From Strigamia acuminata (Eukaryota > Arthropoda > Chilopoda > Geophilomorpha > Linotaeniidae): a DNA stretch of 64,000 nt. Below are positions 1 to 11,220 of this stretch, piece by piece. The notes beneath the pieces are model-generated. The model made no database searches and was not told where the DNA came from. It was given only the letters and a program-made list of their open reading frames with translations. The translations under genes were made by a program, and so were the position numbers. How positions within the stretch are numbered: the first letter of the stretch is position 1; each line of letters opens with the position of its first letter. The stretch is taken from positions 1,178,001 through 1,242,000 of the forward strand of contig OX442315.1 in assembly GCA_949358305.1 (NCBI GenBank). The letters are read 5' to 3'.

Positions 1-3000
1 ACGAGAAGACAGAAAAACAGACGAATCAATATGAAGTTCACGACTGGGCTAAACACCTCATCAAAATCGACTCCGAGGGTTTGATAAAAACCTTGCGCTA
101 CTAAGCGTGCTCGGTATCGAGTGACGGTTCCGGCTGCATCGGTTTTGAGTTTAAAAATCTACTTGCAGCCAAGAATAGTGGTGTCGGGTGGTCGGGGAAC
201 TTCTTCATAGATTTCTCGCTCTTTGCTTCACGCCATTTCGGAGCATCAGTGAATTTCGGTATTTCGGCGAATGAAGCCGGTTCGGTTCGGCACAGATGAG
301 CCGCATGACGAACGCCCGGAAGAACTGGTAACTTGTGCTCGAGGTTGCCAAAGAAAAAGAGTCCGGGGTCGTAATCGATGTTGTTCAACAAACAATAATC
401 CTCGACGTCCTTATAAGATCTTAAACGGATCTTCGGAGTTTGAAAACAATAGACGTCGATTGCGATTGATCCGGGTTTTTGATCCTTACGGAGGTGTTCC
501 TCACGTATCCATTCTCGGCACTCCCCATCTCCACCGACGAATCGCCACATATGAGTCGTGTGGCGAGCGGTTGCCGCAGCGACTTCGGTTCCCAATACCG
601 GCGCTGGTGACATAGGATCGGGGTCAAAAATTTGCATGGTATGTGTAGCCGGATCACCAGCACGTTGTTGACGACGAGTTGTGATAAATCTCGGTGTCGG
701 TATCGGCGTCTCACGTGGGAGAGGAGGTGCTGTCGAACGTTGAGGCGAGGGTGGTGTCGACGGAGGTAATTGATGCGACGATGGTTCCGCTGACGGGTCA
801 ATGAGTTCGGATGTCTCGGGATAAACCGATAATTCATCCATTTCTCGGATGTCGTGGTCAGTATCGCGTTCCTCTTCGTATGAAATGTGATGAGATTGTC
901 GAAGGGATGCGGTACCCGGAGGCAATGTCGCACATAAATCCAGCAAGACCCGTTCTGGAGTCGTCGGAGGTGGAATGTGGATATGCGGGAACGCAAGAGG
1001 TGTGTGCATCGATGCAGATGCTGTTGACACACGTTCGGAATCATTCGCAGAGTGCTCCGACGCCTCTGAATCGGATCCCCTCGGCCATTGATGGTATTGG
1101 AGATTATCATCAAACGAAACCGATTGTTGTCCAGGGCTGGTAAACGATTCTTGAGGTCGTTGAGACGAAATTTTAATCGATTTTCGGTAGGATTGGCGCT
1201 CATCGACCTTGACATGAATCGACTCGTAGACTTTGTTGTCAGTTGGGTTCCAAATTCTGAATCCACGGGTCCCTGTGGCGTAGCCGACTAAATACCCCTC
1301 CCAGGCCCGCGGATCCAGCTTCTTCCGGCCTGGCGCGGTGTAGTGCACCCAGCACTTTGAGCCGACTTTGCGGAGGTGTCGTAACGATAGGGCTCTCTGT
1401 CGCCAAAGGATGTACGGGACCTGATTGTTAAGTCGAGAATGAGGGCACCGGTTCTTGATGTAGGCGAACGTAACCGCGAGCTCGGCCCAAAGCGCATCCG
1501 GAAGTTTCGTCTCGGAAATAATTGCGCGGACGTTGTCGAGCATTGTCCTGTTTATGCGCTCGGCCGTGCCATTCATCTGTGGCGACGACGGGTTTGTTCG
1601 CTGCCCTTGAATGCCCTTATCTTAAAGGAAACGGAGGAATTCGTTGGACATAAACTCTCCGCCTCGATCCGTCCGAATCGCTTTTATTCGGGAGTCTTGA
1701 ATTCTTTCCACTCGGGCGACAAAGTCCTTAAAGGTTGCGAAAACCTGTGATTTTTGCGCTAGCGGTATGATCCAGCAATAGCGCGTTGCGTCGTCGATGA
1801 CTGTGAGGACGAAACGTGCTCCTCCAAACGATGGGATTGGGGCTGGCCCCCAAATATCCATGTGGAGAAGGTCCAAAGGCTTTGTAGTCGAGGGATTTGG
1901 ATCAGGCTTATGAGAAGCTCTTGTCGATTTGGCTACGCTGCAGTCGTTGCAGGCCAACTCCCTGCTTACTTCCCCCGGTTGCATGCCGTACACTTGATCA
2001 TTTGCGGCCAATAACTTCATTCCATTCGTGTGAAGGTGGCCAAGACGGCTATGCCACAATCCAGTTGCGTCCTTGACGGATGTAGGGTTGGCAATTGGTG
2101 TCTGCTTCTTATGTGACGGATTGCCGAGGGGAGGAAAGGAATTTGCGTTCTGAATCGCGGTTGGGTTTGCCGTTGGGATTGACTGCAAGGCACCCGCATA
2201 GGAGGGAAGAGTGGTCAGGTTATTATGGATTTGCGTGGGAATAGGAGGAGGAATCGGATTGGTTTGAGGAGCTTGTTGTATGGAAATTTGTTTTACAGGT
2301 CCAATAGCTGGCATCTCAATCCGAAAATCCGTAATCTCTCTTTGCTTGGCTCCTTTTCCTGGTTTCAGCTTTGGAATGTTCGGAAAATCCTGCTCAGTGG
2401 TAACATATGTCTGTGTAGGAGGCACAGAATGCTGAGTCGTTGCGGAAATCGTCGTCGCAAACGTCGGAGTCGAACACAAACCGTCTACATAATAAAGACC
2501 ACCTCTCTCCTTTGCGCGGATGAGAGGGCTACGAATGTCCGATTGGTAGACATGAATTTCACTGTTGAAAACATGGATATGGTGACGAGCTTTATCGATC
2601 TTGGACACGGAAATCAGGTTCGCCTCGAAATTCGGCGCATATAGGACATTGGTCAAATTAACGGTGCATTGCGTCTTGTCAATCGCTAGAAGAAGTCGAA
2701 CCGTTCCTTTGCCCGTTACTTGGGACTTGCCCTGTCCCAACTCGATGTCGAAAGGAATTACATCGGTGAACTCGGTGAAACCAGCTCGCATGTGAGAAAC
2801 GTGGTCTGTGGCGCCGCAATCCAGTATCCATTCGTTGGATTGCATGAAATGGGCTACTGGACGCTGAACAACCTGCGGCGCGTTGACAAAGAATGTCCCC
2901 TCTCGATGTGGAAGAGAATTTTCACGGGGTTGCAAATTGTTGACCTTTGCGGCAGCATTCTTGTTACGCCTGCGACTCTTGCTGCGAGAATTACGTTGCA

Positions 3001-3772
3001 GCGTGACCGTGGGTTGATTCTGATTTTGTCGAGGTGGACGTGGACATCTGTTTGCATAATGTCCAAATTGATCACAATTAAAGCATTTCACGGTCGATAA
3101 ATCACGTGGACCAGATTTATTACGCGGTCGAAACTGTCCTTTAGAAGCATGAGCTGACGATTGAGATGATCCGAGCAGCCCAGTTGATTTAAGACGCATG
3201 TGTTCGGATATCAGTTGCTCGGCAACATCCTTCGGCGTAAACTTTGGGTCTGGCCAATGATAGATCGCGAAGGTAGCCTGCGCGTATTCAGGCAGCAAGC
3301 ACTTCAAGTATTGATACGCGTGATGAATTGGGCTAATGATTTCATTTACATCCCTTAATTGTCGCACGTAATTGTCCACGCGGGCAATAAAATCCGGCAT
3401 GTCTTCGTTGGGTTGAAGCTGCAGATTTAAGAAGTCCCAGCGCATGGCCGCTTGACGGGCCCTGGAACTTGGCGCGTAGATCTTAGCGAGCGTCTCCCAC
3501 GCCTCCTTTGGCGTGTTGCAAGTCTCAAAAACTGTGCGCTTGCTGGGGCTCACGTGGATGTAAATGTGCCCTAGTGCTTTGTCCTTTTTTATCATGTAAC
3601 GGTCGAGTTCTTTGGCCGTCAGAGTTGCAATGTGTTCCGCTTCTTTATCCTCCGTCACGTGTCTCCAGAGTCCTTCTGATTTCAGCAGGAACTGCATTGC
3701 CATTCGCCAGTCCTCATAATTTCCGGTGCCAAGGACCGGAATCAAAGCGCTTGAAGCTGCTGCTTTCTGCAT
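1..3772 (-). pseudogene. broken copia gag-pol polyprotein (copia-1)
   Basis: The start is taken at the ATG with first base 3772 (protein begins MQKAAASSALIPVLGTGNYE), matching the copia-2 start. In order: UBN2-type Gag; CCHC knuckle CFNCDQFGHYANRC; protease motif WILDCGATDH; pre-integrase HSRLGHLH; integrase with the first Asp in LLHMDIWG and the second in RTDRGGEF; then the start of RT. There are two breaks. An in-frame TAA at about 1622-1624 interrupts the integrase between the second Asp and the downstream NGTAER motif, and reading resumes in the same frame. At about 225-240 a small deletion relative to copia-2 removes roughly ten codons before the RT and shifts the frame; the RT (AQGF..LGVD..EVFSPVVNF) continues to the window edge in the other frame. 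It cannot make a full polyprotein. Confidence 0.9.
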
Positions 3773-4141
3773 CTCGAAGCTGAGAACGAAACACGACGCG
3801 AAAAACACAAAGGCTCAGAGAGTGGCACTGCTTAATGGCACTAAATCGGAGCACAAGATCGTCGCACTTCACTAGCACTTGCTGTTCGAGGCGGAAAGAC
3901 CAGAATTGGGAGGCAATGCTACAATTGCCTGATAACCCGTGACAAGTGTCCCCCTGACGTCCTTTACGACCACCTAGGGTCACGGGAGTGTCAGGTGGCG
4001 CAGGGCTCAGCCTTGCCACGGAATACAATGACGCGGTGCTCGGAATCGAGCGTAGGGCGACAAGGATTCTAAATGACCCACCAAAATCCCCTCTTAATAT
4101 TAACAAAGGTAATTGCGAAATTAGGAGAAATAGATGAATCA

Positions 4142-4236
4142 ACTGCGGTTGCAGTCCTCGTGCAAATGAAGGCACGGCGCGGTTTTTCTCGAAAAAACCG
4201 GAGAAAAAGCGCAATTTGGATTCGAAAATCCAAATT
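4142..4236 (-). promoter_or_regulatory. three-hairpin RNA structure in the copia-1 leader
   Basis: Three inverted repeats lie in a row: 4142-4155 (ACTGC/GCAGT stem), 4181-4199 (GGTTTTT/AAAAACC type) and 4213-4236 (10-bp perfect stem AATTTGGATT/AATCCAAATT, loop CGAA). The same order, spacing and linkers occur in copia-2 at 11604-11703 with different stem sequences that still pair. This suggests a selected RNA fold, such as a packaging or translation element; the role is inferred. Confidence 0.6.
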
Positions 4237-4645
4237 CTTCTCATAAAATGAGGCTCTTCGCAAGAAAAGTGCAAAATCGTCGTAAATAAATCAAGATCGG
4301 CGATACTGTGCATACACCGGGGTATGACACAGCGAGAATCGTCTCGTTTCTCGGTGAAAATAATTATTCCGACGTCGTCGTCGAATCGCAAATCGTCGAA
4401 AAACTGAAAATAAAAAGAAAATTTGACACGAAATTCGCGAACCCGCGGAATTCCGACCGAAATTAAGCGTAGAATCGAATGGGAAGCAGCACGGGCTTCT
4501 ACGGAACGTCGATAGGACGTCGGCGACGTTCTCGAGACGAAAACCGGGTCAAAATGGCGGCCGAAAACCTGAAAATATAAATTTTCGTGCAAAATCGCGA
4601 TTTTCGCGGAAATTGCGCCGAAAATTGGGCGAAAAATTAGCAAAC

Positions 4646-4663
4646 AACCATCCTCTGCTACCA
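4646..4663 (-). other. primer-binding site, initiator tRNA-Met 3' end (copia-1)
   Basis: On the minus strand TGGTAGCAGAGGATGGTT follows the LTR after one base. It is an 18-nt exact complement of the animal-type tRNA-iMet 3' terminus ending CTCTGCTACCA. Primer role follows from position and family knowledge. Confidence 0.85.
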
Positions 4664-4664
4664 A

Positions 4665-5200
4665 TGTAGCAGAGGAGTGCGCGAAACCGGTATTTAACCG
4701 GTGGGAAGCGTGCGTATGGTGTCGTGCTTCACGCACGAACGTCTGCAAAACGTATCGATTCGATACGTACGAGGCGCGCGGAAAATACCGCTTATATTCG
4801 CCTAAAAGCACTGAATGTGCTTGCCAATAATGAATGAGGTTTAAACTAAATATACACTTTAATAAAAACATAATACATTACGAATTAATGTCCTAAAACA
4901 GTTGAAAAGCAGGTGAGCTACACACGCCCGTGTGTTGCGCCATGTTGGATTGGGAAGGAGATGTGAAGCGGCACCTGGTGCCGATTATTGACATGAATAC
5001 AAGACAAATCATTATATAAAAGAACAAATCATCTGGGAATATGAACATCATATGGAATTACATATGTGACAACGTTAAAGTAAACGCAATAACTGAAAAC
5101 AATCAAGTAATAACTGATATGCACCGAATATCTAAACGTAATGGGAAATCAAGAAGAAATAAAATATATTCATCGATAATATTTGGTCTTTAGACCAACA
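4665..5200 (-). repeat. 5' LTR of copia-1 (536 bp)
   Basis: On the minus strand it begins TGTTGGTCTAAAG and ends CTGCTACA next to the primer site. The outer edge is set by the TGTTG start, also used by copia-2, and by the satellite starting at 5201. The partner LTR is outside the window, so the outer edge is an inference. Confidence 0.7.
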
Positions 5201-5608
5201 GTATACACGTCGTATACAACTTGTATACGACTTGTAAACGATTCGTTTACGATTACGATCAAAATACGAGCTCGTATACAACGCGTATACGAGCGAGTGG
5301 AAATCATCGACCATCTCGAATACGACTCAAATTCGATTCGTATTCGATTCGAATACGATTCGAATTCGATTCGAATACGAATACGATCAAAATACGAACT
5401 CGTAACAACTCGAATACGAATCAAAGTCCGGGAAACAAAAATCGACCATCTCGTATACGATTCGAAAGCGAATTGAATACGATTTTGCGTTGAAAAGGAA
5501 CAAAACTCGTATTTGATTCGGATGCGAATCGAATACGATTTTGCGTTGAGAAAGGGCAAAACTCGTATTCGATTCGAAAGCGAATCGAATACGATTTCGC
5601 GTTGAAAA
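5201..5608. repeat. palindromic satellite, left block (diverged units of the 56-bp repeat)
   Basis: The stretch is built from short palindromic words (GTATAC, ATTCGAAT, TTCGAA) that grade into recognisable 56-bp units from about 5450. The last unit is cut at GAAAA by copia-2 and the array resumes at 12846. Units near 5201 are the most diverged. All apparent proteins here (rich in Arg, Ile, Phe, Ser, Asn) are by-products of the repeat. Confidence 0.85.
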
Positions 5609-6182
5609 TGCAGCAGAGGACGAAAAACAGGCACGAATTATCGTGCAAAACGACGAAAAAAAGGTCGAAAAGAAAGTTTCGGGATCGGTAGTGACGCCGT
5701 ACGTGCGTACGCACTTAACGGCAATGGAGCAACGTCTACACGACGTGCGTGGCCACAAACAACGAAATAACGACGCTGTGCACTTATAACAAACGTGCAC
5801 AGTGATTAAAAGCATAAACAAATTTAATTAACGAAATAAAACTTACAAAAGGAGCCATTATTTGATGGGAAACACAGTGGTGGCTTGCAAACCAAGCAAG
5901 CGGCCATGTTGAGTGAAAATACATAAGTAAACGCCAACTGGTGGCGGAATTAAACATTAACAATGTCAGAAAAGATACAAACAGCATTGTACCTAATGCT
6001 AATAAATACGGCATCGTGCTTTAAGCACGGAAATACAGAAAACACAATGGAATTACGATATAACGCGATTAAGAAACGAAATACATTTGAATATTGTTAT
6101 AAAACAATGAAACATTGGATAATATGATCAAACAATGATATATGAACGCATTCTGGAGTAAATGACGTTAACTACATCAACA
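5609..6182 (-). repeat. 3' LTR of copia-2
   Basis: 574 bp; on the minus strand it begins TGTTGATGTAGTTAACG and ends CCTCTGCTGCA. It matches 12272-12845 along its full length. The LTR-encoded ATG of the leader ORF is also present here and reads out into the satellite, giving a meaningless ORF. Confidence 0.96.
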
Positions 6183-6193
6183 AATCCCCCCAT
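6183..6193 (-). other. polypurine tract of copia-2
   Basis: On the minus strand ATGGGGGGATT lies directly before the 3' LTR, the expected position for the plus-strand DNA primer. The remaining ~230 bases up to the gag-pol stop hold no gene. Confidence 0.75.
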
Positions 6194-6426
6194 ACTCCAG
6201 AATGGGTTTTACAAATCAGTAATAAAATAAAACAGAACACGAGTGTTTACGGTGTCTGACAAAATAGAAAACAATAAAGATCGGAATTATCGTGTCGGGT
6301 ACTTTCGTTTACATCACTTAACTAAGCTCAGAATTCCCAATCTAACTACACGATAAAACCTCGAATCCGGTAAAATAAACAAGGAATGTCCGAAAATACG
6401 ATGGGAAATAAAGATGTCGTAGTCGG

Positions 6427-9400
6427 TTACTGGCAGAAGATTCCCGAAGTGAGCTTCCGAAGTCGATCAGATGGTAGCCATTTTGTAAAAATGTCCGCTA
6501 CGTTATCATCACCCGGGATCTTCCGTAAATCGAATACTTTTGCCACATACCACTCCCGCAACCAGTGATACTTCACACGAATGTGCTTGGTCTTCGCGTT
6601 CTCCACGTCGTTGGAGGTGAACTGGATTGACGCCAGCGCATCCGAATAGACGATGGGACGGGAAATACGGTTCAAAAACGGGAGTTGAGCGAATATGTAG
6701 TCGAGCCAGTAGAGTTCTTTTACGCACTCGACGAGGGCGATGAACTCCGCTTCCATCGTCGAGCACGCGACCGAAGACTGTTTCTTACACGACCAACCGA
6801 TGGGGACGTTTCCGATGTACGTGATGAATCCCCCGAAGCTAAGAGATGTTTCAGTGTCGGAGGCCCAAGAAGCGTCGGTAAATGCCCATAATTGGCTTGT
6901 CGTGCATCCGGACAATTCAATCGCAAGATCAGGCGTATTCGCGACATAGCGGAGAACTTGAAGAAGTGCGCGAATATGGGTCTTGTTGAAACAATTGTTA
7001 TACTGAGATAACGCGATGACGGAATAGAGAATGTCCGGACGGGTTCGAGAAGCGAGGAATAAAAGTGATCCGATTAATGACCGATATGGGAAGTCGGAGA
7101 GATTTTCGATGGATCCCTTCTTTAACGTCGTTCCAGGTGTAACGGGGACCTTGATCATTCTGTCGGCAGCAACCTCGAACTTCTTGATGATCTTGTCGAT
7201 ATAAGACCGCTGAATGATGAACACCCTCCCCGCGGTTCTTATAAATTCGACACCAAGCAATCTGGAGATGGGCCCGAGGTTAACGATTTCGAATTTCGAT
7301 GATATCAGCCGAATAATTCGATCCAAGATGCTGTCCGTCGAGTAGAAAAGAACGATGTCATCCACGTAGACAAGCATCACGGCCGATGTCCCGAATATAT
7401 AAACGCAGTTACACGCTGGAAGTTTTCGAAATCCGAGTCCTCGCAGAGTTTCATCTAACTTCTCATACCACTGACGGCCAGATTGGTGGAGACCGTACAG
7501 TGATTTAATGAGGAGCCAGACGTTATCGGGGTTCGAACAATGAGCGTCGGCCGGAATCCGCATGTAAACTCGATGCTCCAATTCCCCGTAAAGATACGCG
7601 CACTTTACGTCCAAGTGCGCATCTTTCCACCCTTGTAGAATGACGAGTAGACAGAAGAAGAATCGGATGAGAACGAAGTTTACAACCGGGCTGAAGACCT
7701 CGTCGTAGTCCACGCCGAGAGTCTGCCGAAAGCCTTGCGCGACTAATCGGGCGCGATAACGTGTAATTTGTCCGGAAGTGTCGGTTTTTAATTTGAACAA
7801 CCATTTGCAACCGAGGATTGTCGTGTTTGGAGGCTTCGGAACTTCTTGGTAAACCTCGCGTTTCTTGAAGGTTCCCAATTCTTCGTCGATAGCTTCCTGC
7901 CACTTAGGGGCATCCGGAAACTTGACAGCCTCTGCGTACGACCCTGGTTCTCGACGGCAAAAATGGGCCCGAGGACGGAGTGCCGGCATGACGGGTAATT
8001 GATGCTCGATGTTTCCGAAGTAGAATAGATCATCGTCGTAAAGAATTCCCTCTTTATCGCAATATTTTTGGATATCAGGTTTGGAGCGTAAGCGAACACC
8101 GGGCTTCGGAAAATAATAAACATCGATCTTGATCTGGCCTGGGACTTGGTCTTTGCGGAGATGTTCTTCTCGTCGCCAGTTGCTGAAAGGGTTATTTCCA
8201 CCCACAGAGCGCCATTTGTAAGATGTGGCGCCCGTTTCAACAAGAATGGGCTGCTCTGCCGTACGAGTCGGCGCAGAACCTCTCCTTGCAGTTACAAGCC
8301 TCGTTGGAGATCCCGGTGGCGTATTGGTCGGAGTGCCAGTCGGTGTAGTGCCTGTCGAAGTATCTGGGCGCAATGTCGGTAATATTAAATCGGCCATTAC
8401 ATCGATTGGTGGCATTGCCTGCGCACCCAATACCGGAGATTGGCGACCAGGTGGAGGTGATTGAATGCCTGGCGGAGGTGAGCGTGGGGGTGCCGAATCA
8501 TCGGAGTCATAATCTGACGAGTCTGGATCGTCGGAGTCAGGACCTGTCGACCATGTCGAATATTGGATCGTGTCGTCAAATTTGACATGAGTCGGTGGCG
8601 TAGTAGATGCACGAGGTCCGGGTTGAAAAGACTCATCGAATGTCGGTTGGGAAGGGCGCTGAGAGCGACGATAAGACTGTCGTTCATCGATTTTCACGTG
8701 GATCGACTCCACGACTTTGTTGTCGACAGGGTTCCAAACTCGATATCCTCGAGTTCCCACCGCATAGCCGACCAAAAATCCTTCCCAAGCGCGAGGCGCC
8801 AACTTGTTGCGTCCCGGAGCGGTGTAATGGACCCAACACTTCGATCCGAGTCGACGCAAATGACGAACAGAAAGAGCACGTTGCCGCCATAGAATATACG
8901 GCACTTCGTTCTTAATGCGGGAATGTGGGCAGCGGTTCTTGATGTAGGAAAATGAAACGGCAATTTCCGCCCACAATTCTTCGGGAAGTTTCGTCTCATC
9001 CAACGTCGCCCGCATGAAGTCGGCCATCGTCCTGTTAATGCGTTCGGCCGTGCCGTTCATCTGGGGGCTCGCCGGATTCGTGCGTTGTCCCTGAATACCA
9101 CTTTTACGTAGATAATCCGTAAACTCGTTCGACATAAACTCCCCGCCTTGATCAGTTCGAATGGCTTTAACCCGCGTGTCTGCGACACGTTCGATGCGAG
9201 AAACGAAATCCTTAAAGCATTCGAAAGTCTGAGATTTTTGAGCAAGCGGGAACATCCACGTGTAACGCGTTGCGTCGTCGATTATGGTGAAAATGTAACG
9301 AGCACCGCCAAAAGAGTTGACTGGATGTGGTCCCCAGAGATCCATGTGGAGAAGGTCCAACGCTTTTGACGTCATCGGGTGTTCGTCGGGTTTGTGTGAT

Positions 9401-11220
9401 GCCCTGGTCGATTTGGCCACCCTGCAGTGATTGCAGGTCAATTCCTTCGCGACTTCAGCCGGTTTGATGCCATAAACCTGTTCATTTGCTGCTAAGAGCT
9501 TCATTGCATTCGTGTGCAAGTGGCCAAGTCGACTGTGCCATATGCCGGTCACGTCCTTTCTCGCAGTTGAAGCTGCGACCTTCTTCTTATTGACTTTAGG
9601 AGGAGGTACTTTCAAGGACGGGATTGTCTGTAATACTTCGGCAAAGGTTTGTGAAGGGGAAGGAGCGGTATTGGCTTGGATAGGTGGATTCGGGACAAGT
9701 GTTGGAACGGGAACGGGAGGAGATTTCGGAACAGGAAGTGTTTGGGTCTCCTGAGTCAATGGGGGAAATTCCAACCGGAAATCCGATAATTCGCGTTCCT
9801 TCGGCTTCTTTCTAGGTTTAGGAACCTTTACAAAATCTTCCTCAACGGTTACTAATGTCTGTACTGGAGGTAAAGATTGCGAAGTCGAAATCACATTTGT
9901 CGCAGAAGTCACCGGTGGAGATAAGCCATCTACGTAGTAAAGTCCACCCTTCTCTTTGGCACGTAGAACAGAATGTTGGATGTCAGACTTGAAAACGTTT
10001 ACTTCACCTTTGTAAACATGGATATGGAATTCATTTTTATCGATTTTCGACACCGAAATTAGATTGGCTTCGAAATTCGGCGCGTAGAATACATCTCGGA
10101 GATTCACTACACAAAGGCATCCATCAATGTTCGTTTGGATTTGGACCGTTCCTTTCCCAGTCACTTGCGAGGTGCCTTGGCCGAGTTCAACATCGAATGG
10201 TACAACTTTCACGAAGTCCGTAAACCATGACGCGACGTGGGAAATGTGATCTGTCGCGCCACAATCGACAATCCATTCGTGGCTCTGCATAAAATGAGCA
10301 GCAGGCATCTCGGTGATTTGTGGCGGTGCGTTTACAAAGAAGTTAGCATCACGCCTAGCTTGGGAACTGCCCCTCGGACGGCCATCATTGAATTTGTTGG
10401 ACTTGTTCTTTCCCCGGTTGCGACTTTTGCTTCTCGAAGGGCGTTGGAGTGACGCAGAAGGATTGGAATTTCTACTTCTTCGAGGTTCGGGACACTTATT
10501 CGCGTAATGTCCCATTTGGTCGCAGTTAAAACACTTTATCGAGGAAAGCGGTCGGTTCCGGGAGCGAGAGCGAGTTTGATCCGTCGCGTAAGCCTGTGAA
10601 GATGTCGAGGTGTGATCACGAGACGTATACCCTCCTTGTCTCATATACTCCGAAAGGAGTTGTTCGGACACGGTTTGGGGTTTGAACTTGTCGTCTTCCC
10701 AATGGTAGATCGAGAAGGAGACCTGCGAGTACTCGGGGGGAAGTAAATCAAGGTACTGGTACGCGTGATGGTCCTCTGACGTCTTCTCGCCAATGTCTTT
10801 CAATTTCTGGACGTGGTAATCCACACGTCCCAGAAAATCTGCCATCTCCTCCCCCTTTTCCAATCGCAGTCCGAGGAATTCACGCCGTAAAGCTGCTTTT
10901 CTGGCACGGGAGCTGGGTGCGTAGATTTTGGCCAGCGTATCCCACGCCTCTTTAGGCGTATTGCAGTTGTCCAGCGCTGATTTCTTCGGCTCAGAAACAA
11001 AACCATAAATCAAGCCGAGCGCTTTATCCTTTCGGCGCTTGTGTTTCTTGAGTTCCTTCGGATCGGCAGTCTTTTTAATTTCCTCCTCGTCCTCTTCGTT
11101 GACGTGGTGCCATAACGATTCGGATTTTAAAAGCATTTTCATGCTGCGCGCCCACATCTCGTAGTTTCCTACGGCAAGTATGGGCACGCGCGTCATCGAG
11201 AGTTCGGAGGACTTCTGCAT
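6427..11220 (-). CDS. copia gag-pol polyprotein, intact (copia-2)
   Basis: 1597 residues from the ATG with first base 11220. UBN2-type Gag occupies about 1-210, the CCHC knuckle CFNCDQMGHYANKC is near 229, and protease WIVDCGATDH is near 316; the catalytic triad reads Asp-Cys-Gly where DTG or DSG is usual. Pre-integrase HSRLGHLH follows, with the Cys pair in CNHCRVAKS. Integrase Asp residues are in LLHMDLWG and RTDQGGEF, and the Glu is in NGTAERINRT. A Pro/Ser/Thr linker leads to RT (RYRARLVAQGF; YVDD near 1285) and RNase H (AFTDASWA, STMEAEFIAL, TKHIRVKYH). Gag, PR, IN, RT and RH are in one frame, so the Gag-to-Pol ratio must be set by processing or another route. No stop or frameshift interrupts it. 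The first 146 nt overlap the leader ORF. Confidence 0.96.
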   Translation of the reverse strand: MQKSSELSMTRVPILAVGNYEMWARSMKMLLKSESLWHHVNEEDEEEIKKTADPKELKKHKRRKDKALGLIYGFVSEPKKSALDNCNTPKEAWDTLAKIYAPSSRARKAALRREFLGLRLEKGEEMADFLGRVDYHVQKLKDIGEKTSEDHHAYQYLDLLPPEYSQVSFSIYHWEDDKFKPQTVSEQLLSEYMRQGGYTSRDHTSTSSQAYATDQTRSRSRNRPLSSIKCFNCDQMGHYANKCPEPRRSRNSNPSASLQRPSRSKSRNRGKNKSNKFNDGRPRGSSQARRDANFFVNAPPQITEMPAAHFMQSHEWIVDCGATDHISHVASWFTDFVKVVPFDVELGQGTSQVTGKGTVQIQTNIDGCLCVVNLRDVFYAPNFEANLISVSKIDKNEFHIHVYKGEVNVFKSDIQHSVLRAKEKGGLYYVDGLSPPVTSATNVISTSQSLPPVQTLVTVEEDFVKVPKPRKKPKERELSDFRLEFPPLTQETQTLPVPKSPPVPVPTLVPNPPIQANTAPSPSQTFAEVLQTIPSLKVPPPKVNKKKVAASTARKDVTGIWHSRLGHLHTNAMKLLAANEQVYGIKPAEVAKELTCNHCRVAKSTRASHKPDEHPMTSKALDLLHMDLWGPHPVNSFGGARYIFTIIDDATRYTWMFPLAQKSQTFECFKDFVSRIERVADTRVKAIRTDQGGEFMSNEFTDYLRKSGIQGQRTNPASPQMNGTAERINRTMADFMRATLDETKLPEELWAEIAVSFSYIKNRCPHSRIKNEVPYILWRQRALSVRHLRRLGSKCWVHYTAPGRNKLAPRAWEGFLVGYAVGTRGYRVWNPVDNKVVESIHVKIDERQSYRRSQRPSQPTFDESFQPGPRASTTPPTHVKFDDTIQYSTWSTGPDSDDPDSSDYDSDDSAPPRSPPPGIQSPPPGRQSPVLGAQAMPPIDVMADLILPTLRPDTSTGTTPTGTPTNTPPGSPTRLVTARRGSAPTRTAEQPILVETGATSYKWRSVGGNNPFSNWRREEHLRKDQVPGQIKIDVYYFPKPGVRLRSKPDIQKYCDKEGILYDDDLFYFGNIEHQLPVMPALRPRAHFCRREPGSYAEAVKFPDAPKWQEAIDEELGTFKKREVYQEVPKPPNTTILGCKWLFKLKTDTSGQITRYRARLVAQGFRQTLGVDYDEVFSPVVNFVLIRFFFCLLVILQGWKDAHLDVKCAYLYGELEHRVYMRIPADAHCSNPDNVWLLIKSLYGLHQSGRQWYEKLDETLRGLGFRKLPACNCVYIFGTSAVMLVYVDDIVLFYSTDSILDRIIRLISSKFEIVNLGPISRLLGVEFIRTAGRVFIIQRSYIDKIIKKFEVAADRMIKVPVTPGTTLKKGSIENLSDFPYRSLIGSLLFLASRTRPDILYSVIALSQYNNCFNKTHIRALLQVLRYVANTPDLAIELSGCTTSQLWAFTDASWASDTETSLSFGGFITYIGNVPIGWSCKKQSSVACSTMEAEFIALVECVKELYWLDYIFAQLPFLNRISRPIVYSDALASIQFTSNDVENAKTKHIRVKYHWLREWYVAKVFDLRKIPGDDNVADIFTKWLPSDRLRKLTSGIFCQ

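Larger units (their letters stand above)
3714..4871 (-). other. long leader ORF of copia-1 (385 codons), LTR into gag
   Basis: An open frame of 385 codons starts at an ATG inside the 5' LTR, 207 nt before the LTR end. It crosses the primer-binding site and the whole leader and overlaps the first ~60 nt of gag in another frame. I recognise no domain. The same layout exists in copia-2, with its ATG at the same distance from the LTR end. The two products are similar only in part (around CSIADL/HSIADL and an APP..LGG segment), and that similarity coincides with conserved RNA hairpins. The frame may be kept open by RNA constraints or be a real ORF0; translation is not shown. Confidence 0.35.
1..5200 (-). 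mobile_element. copia-1: Ty1/copia LTR retrotransposon, truncated by the window start
   Basis: The element reads on the minus strand. Its 5' LTR is 4665-5200, the tRNA-primer site lies next to it, a leader follows, and gag-pol runs leftward off the window inside the reverse-transcriptase domain. It is a close relative of copia-2 (same domain order, same Asp-Cys-Gly protease signature, same leader layout) but older: gag-pol has an in-frame stop and a deletion with frameshift. It sits against the palindromic satellite that begins at 5201. The 3' LTR and the target duplication lie outside the window. Confidence 0.93.

Noticed and set aside
5170-5634. ORFs rich in Arg/Ile/Phe/Asn in the palindromic satellite (also 12791-13221)
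   Set aside because: They arise in every minus frame from the 56-bp repeat; period not divisible by three and no unit-level stop explains them.
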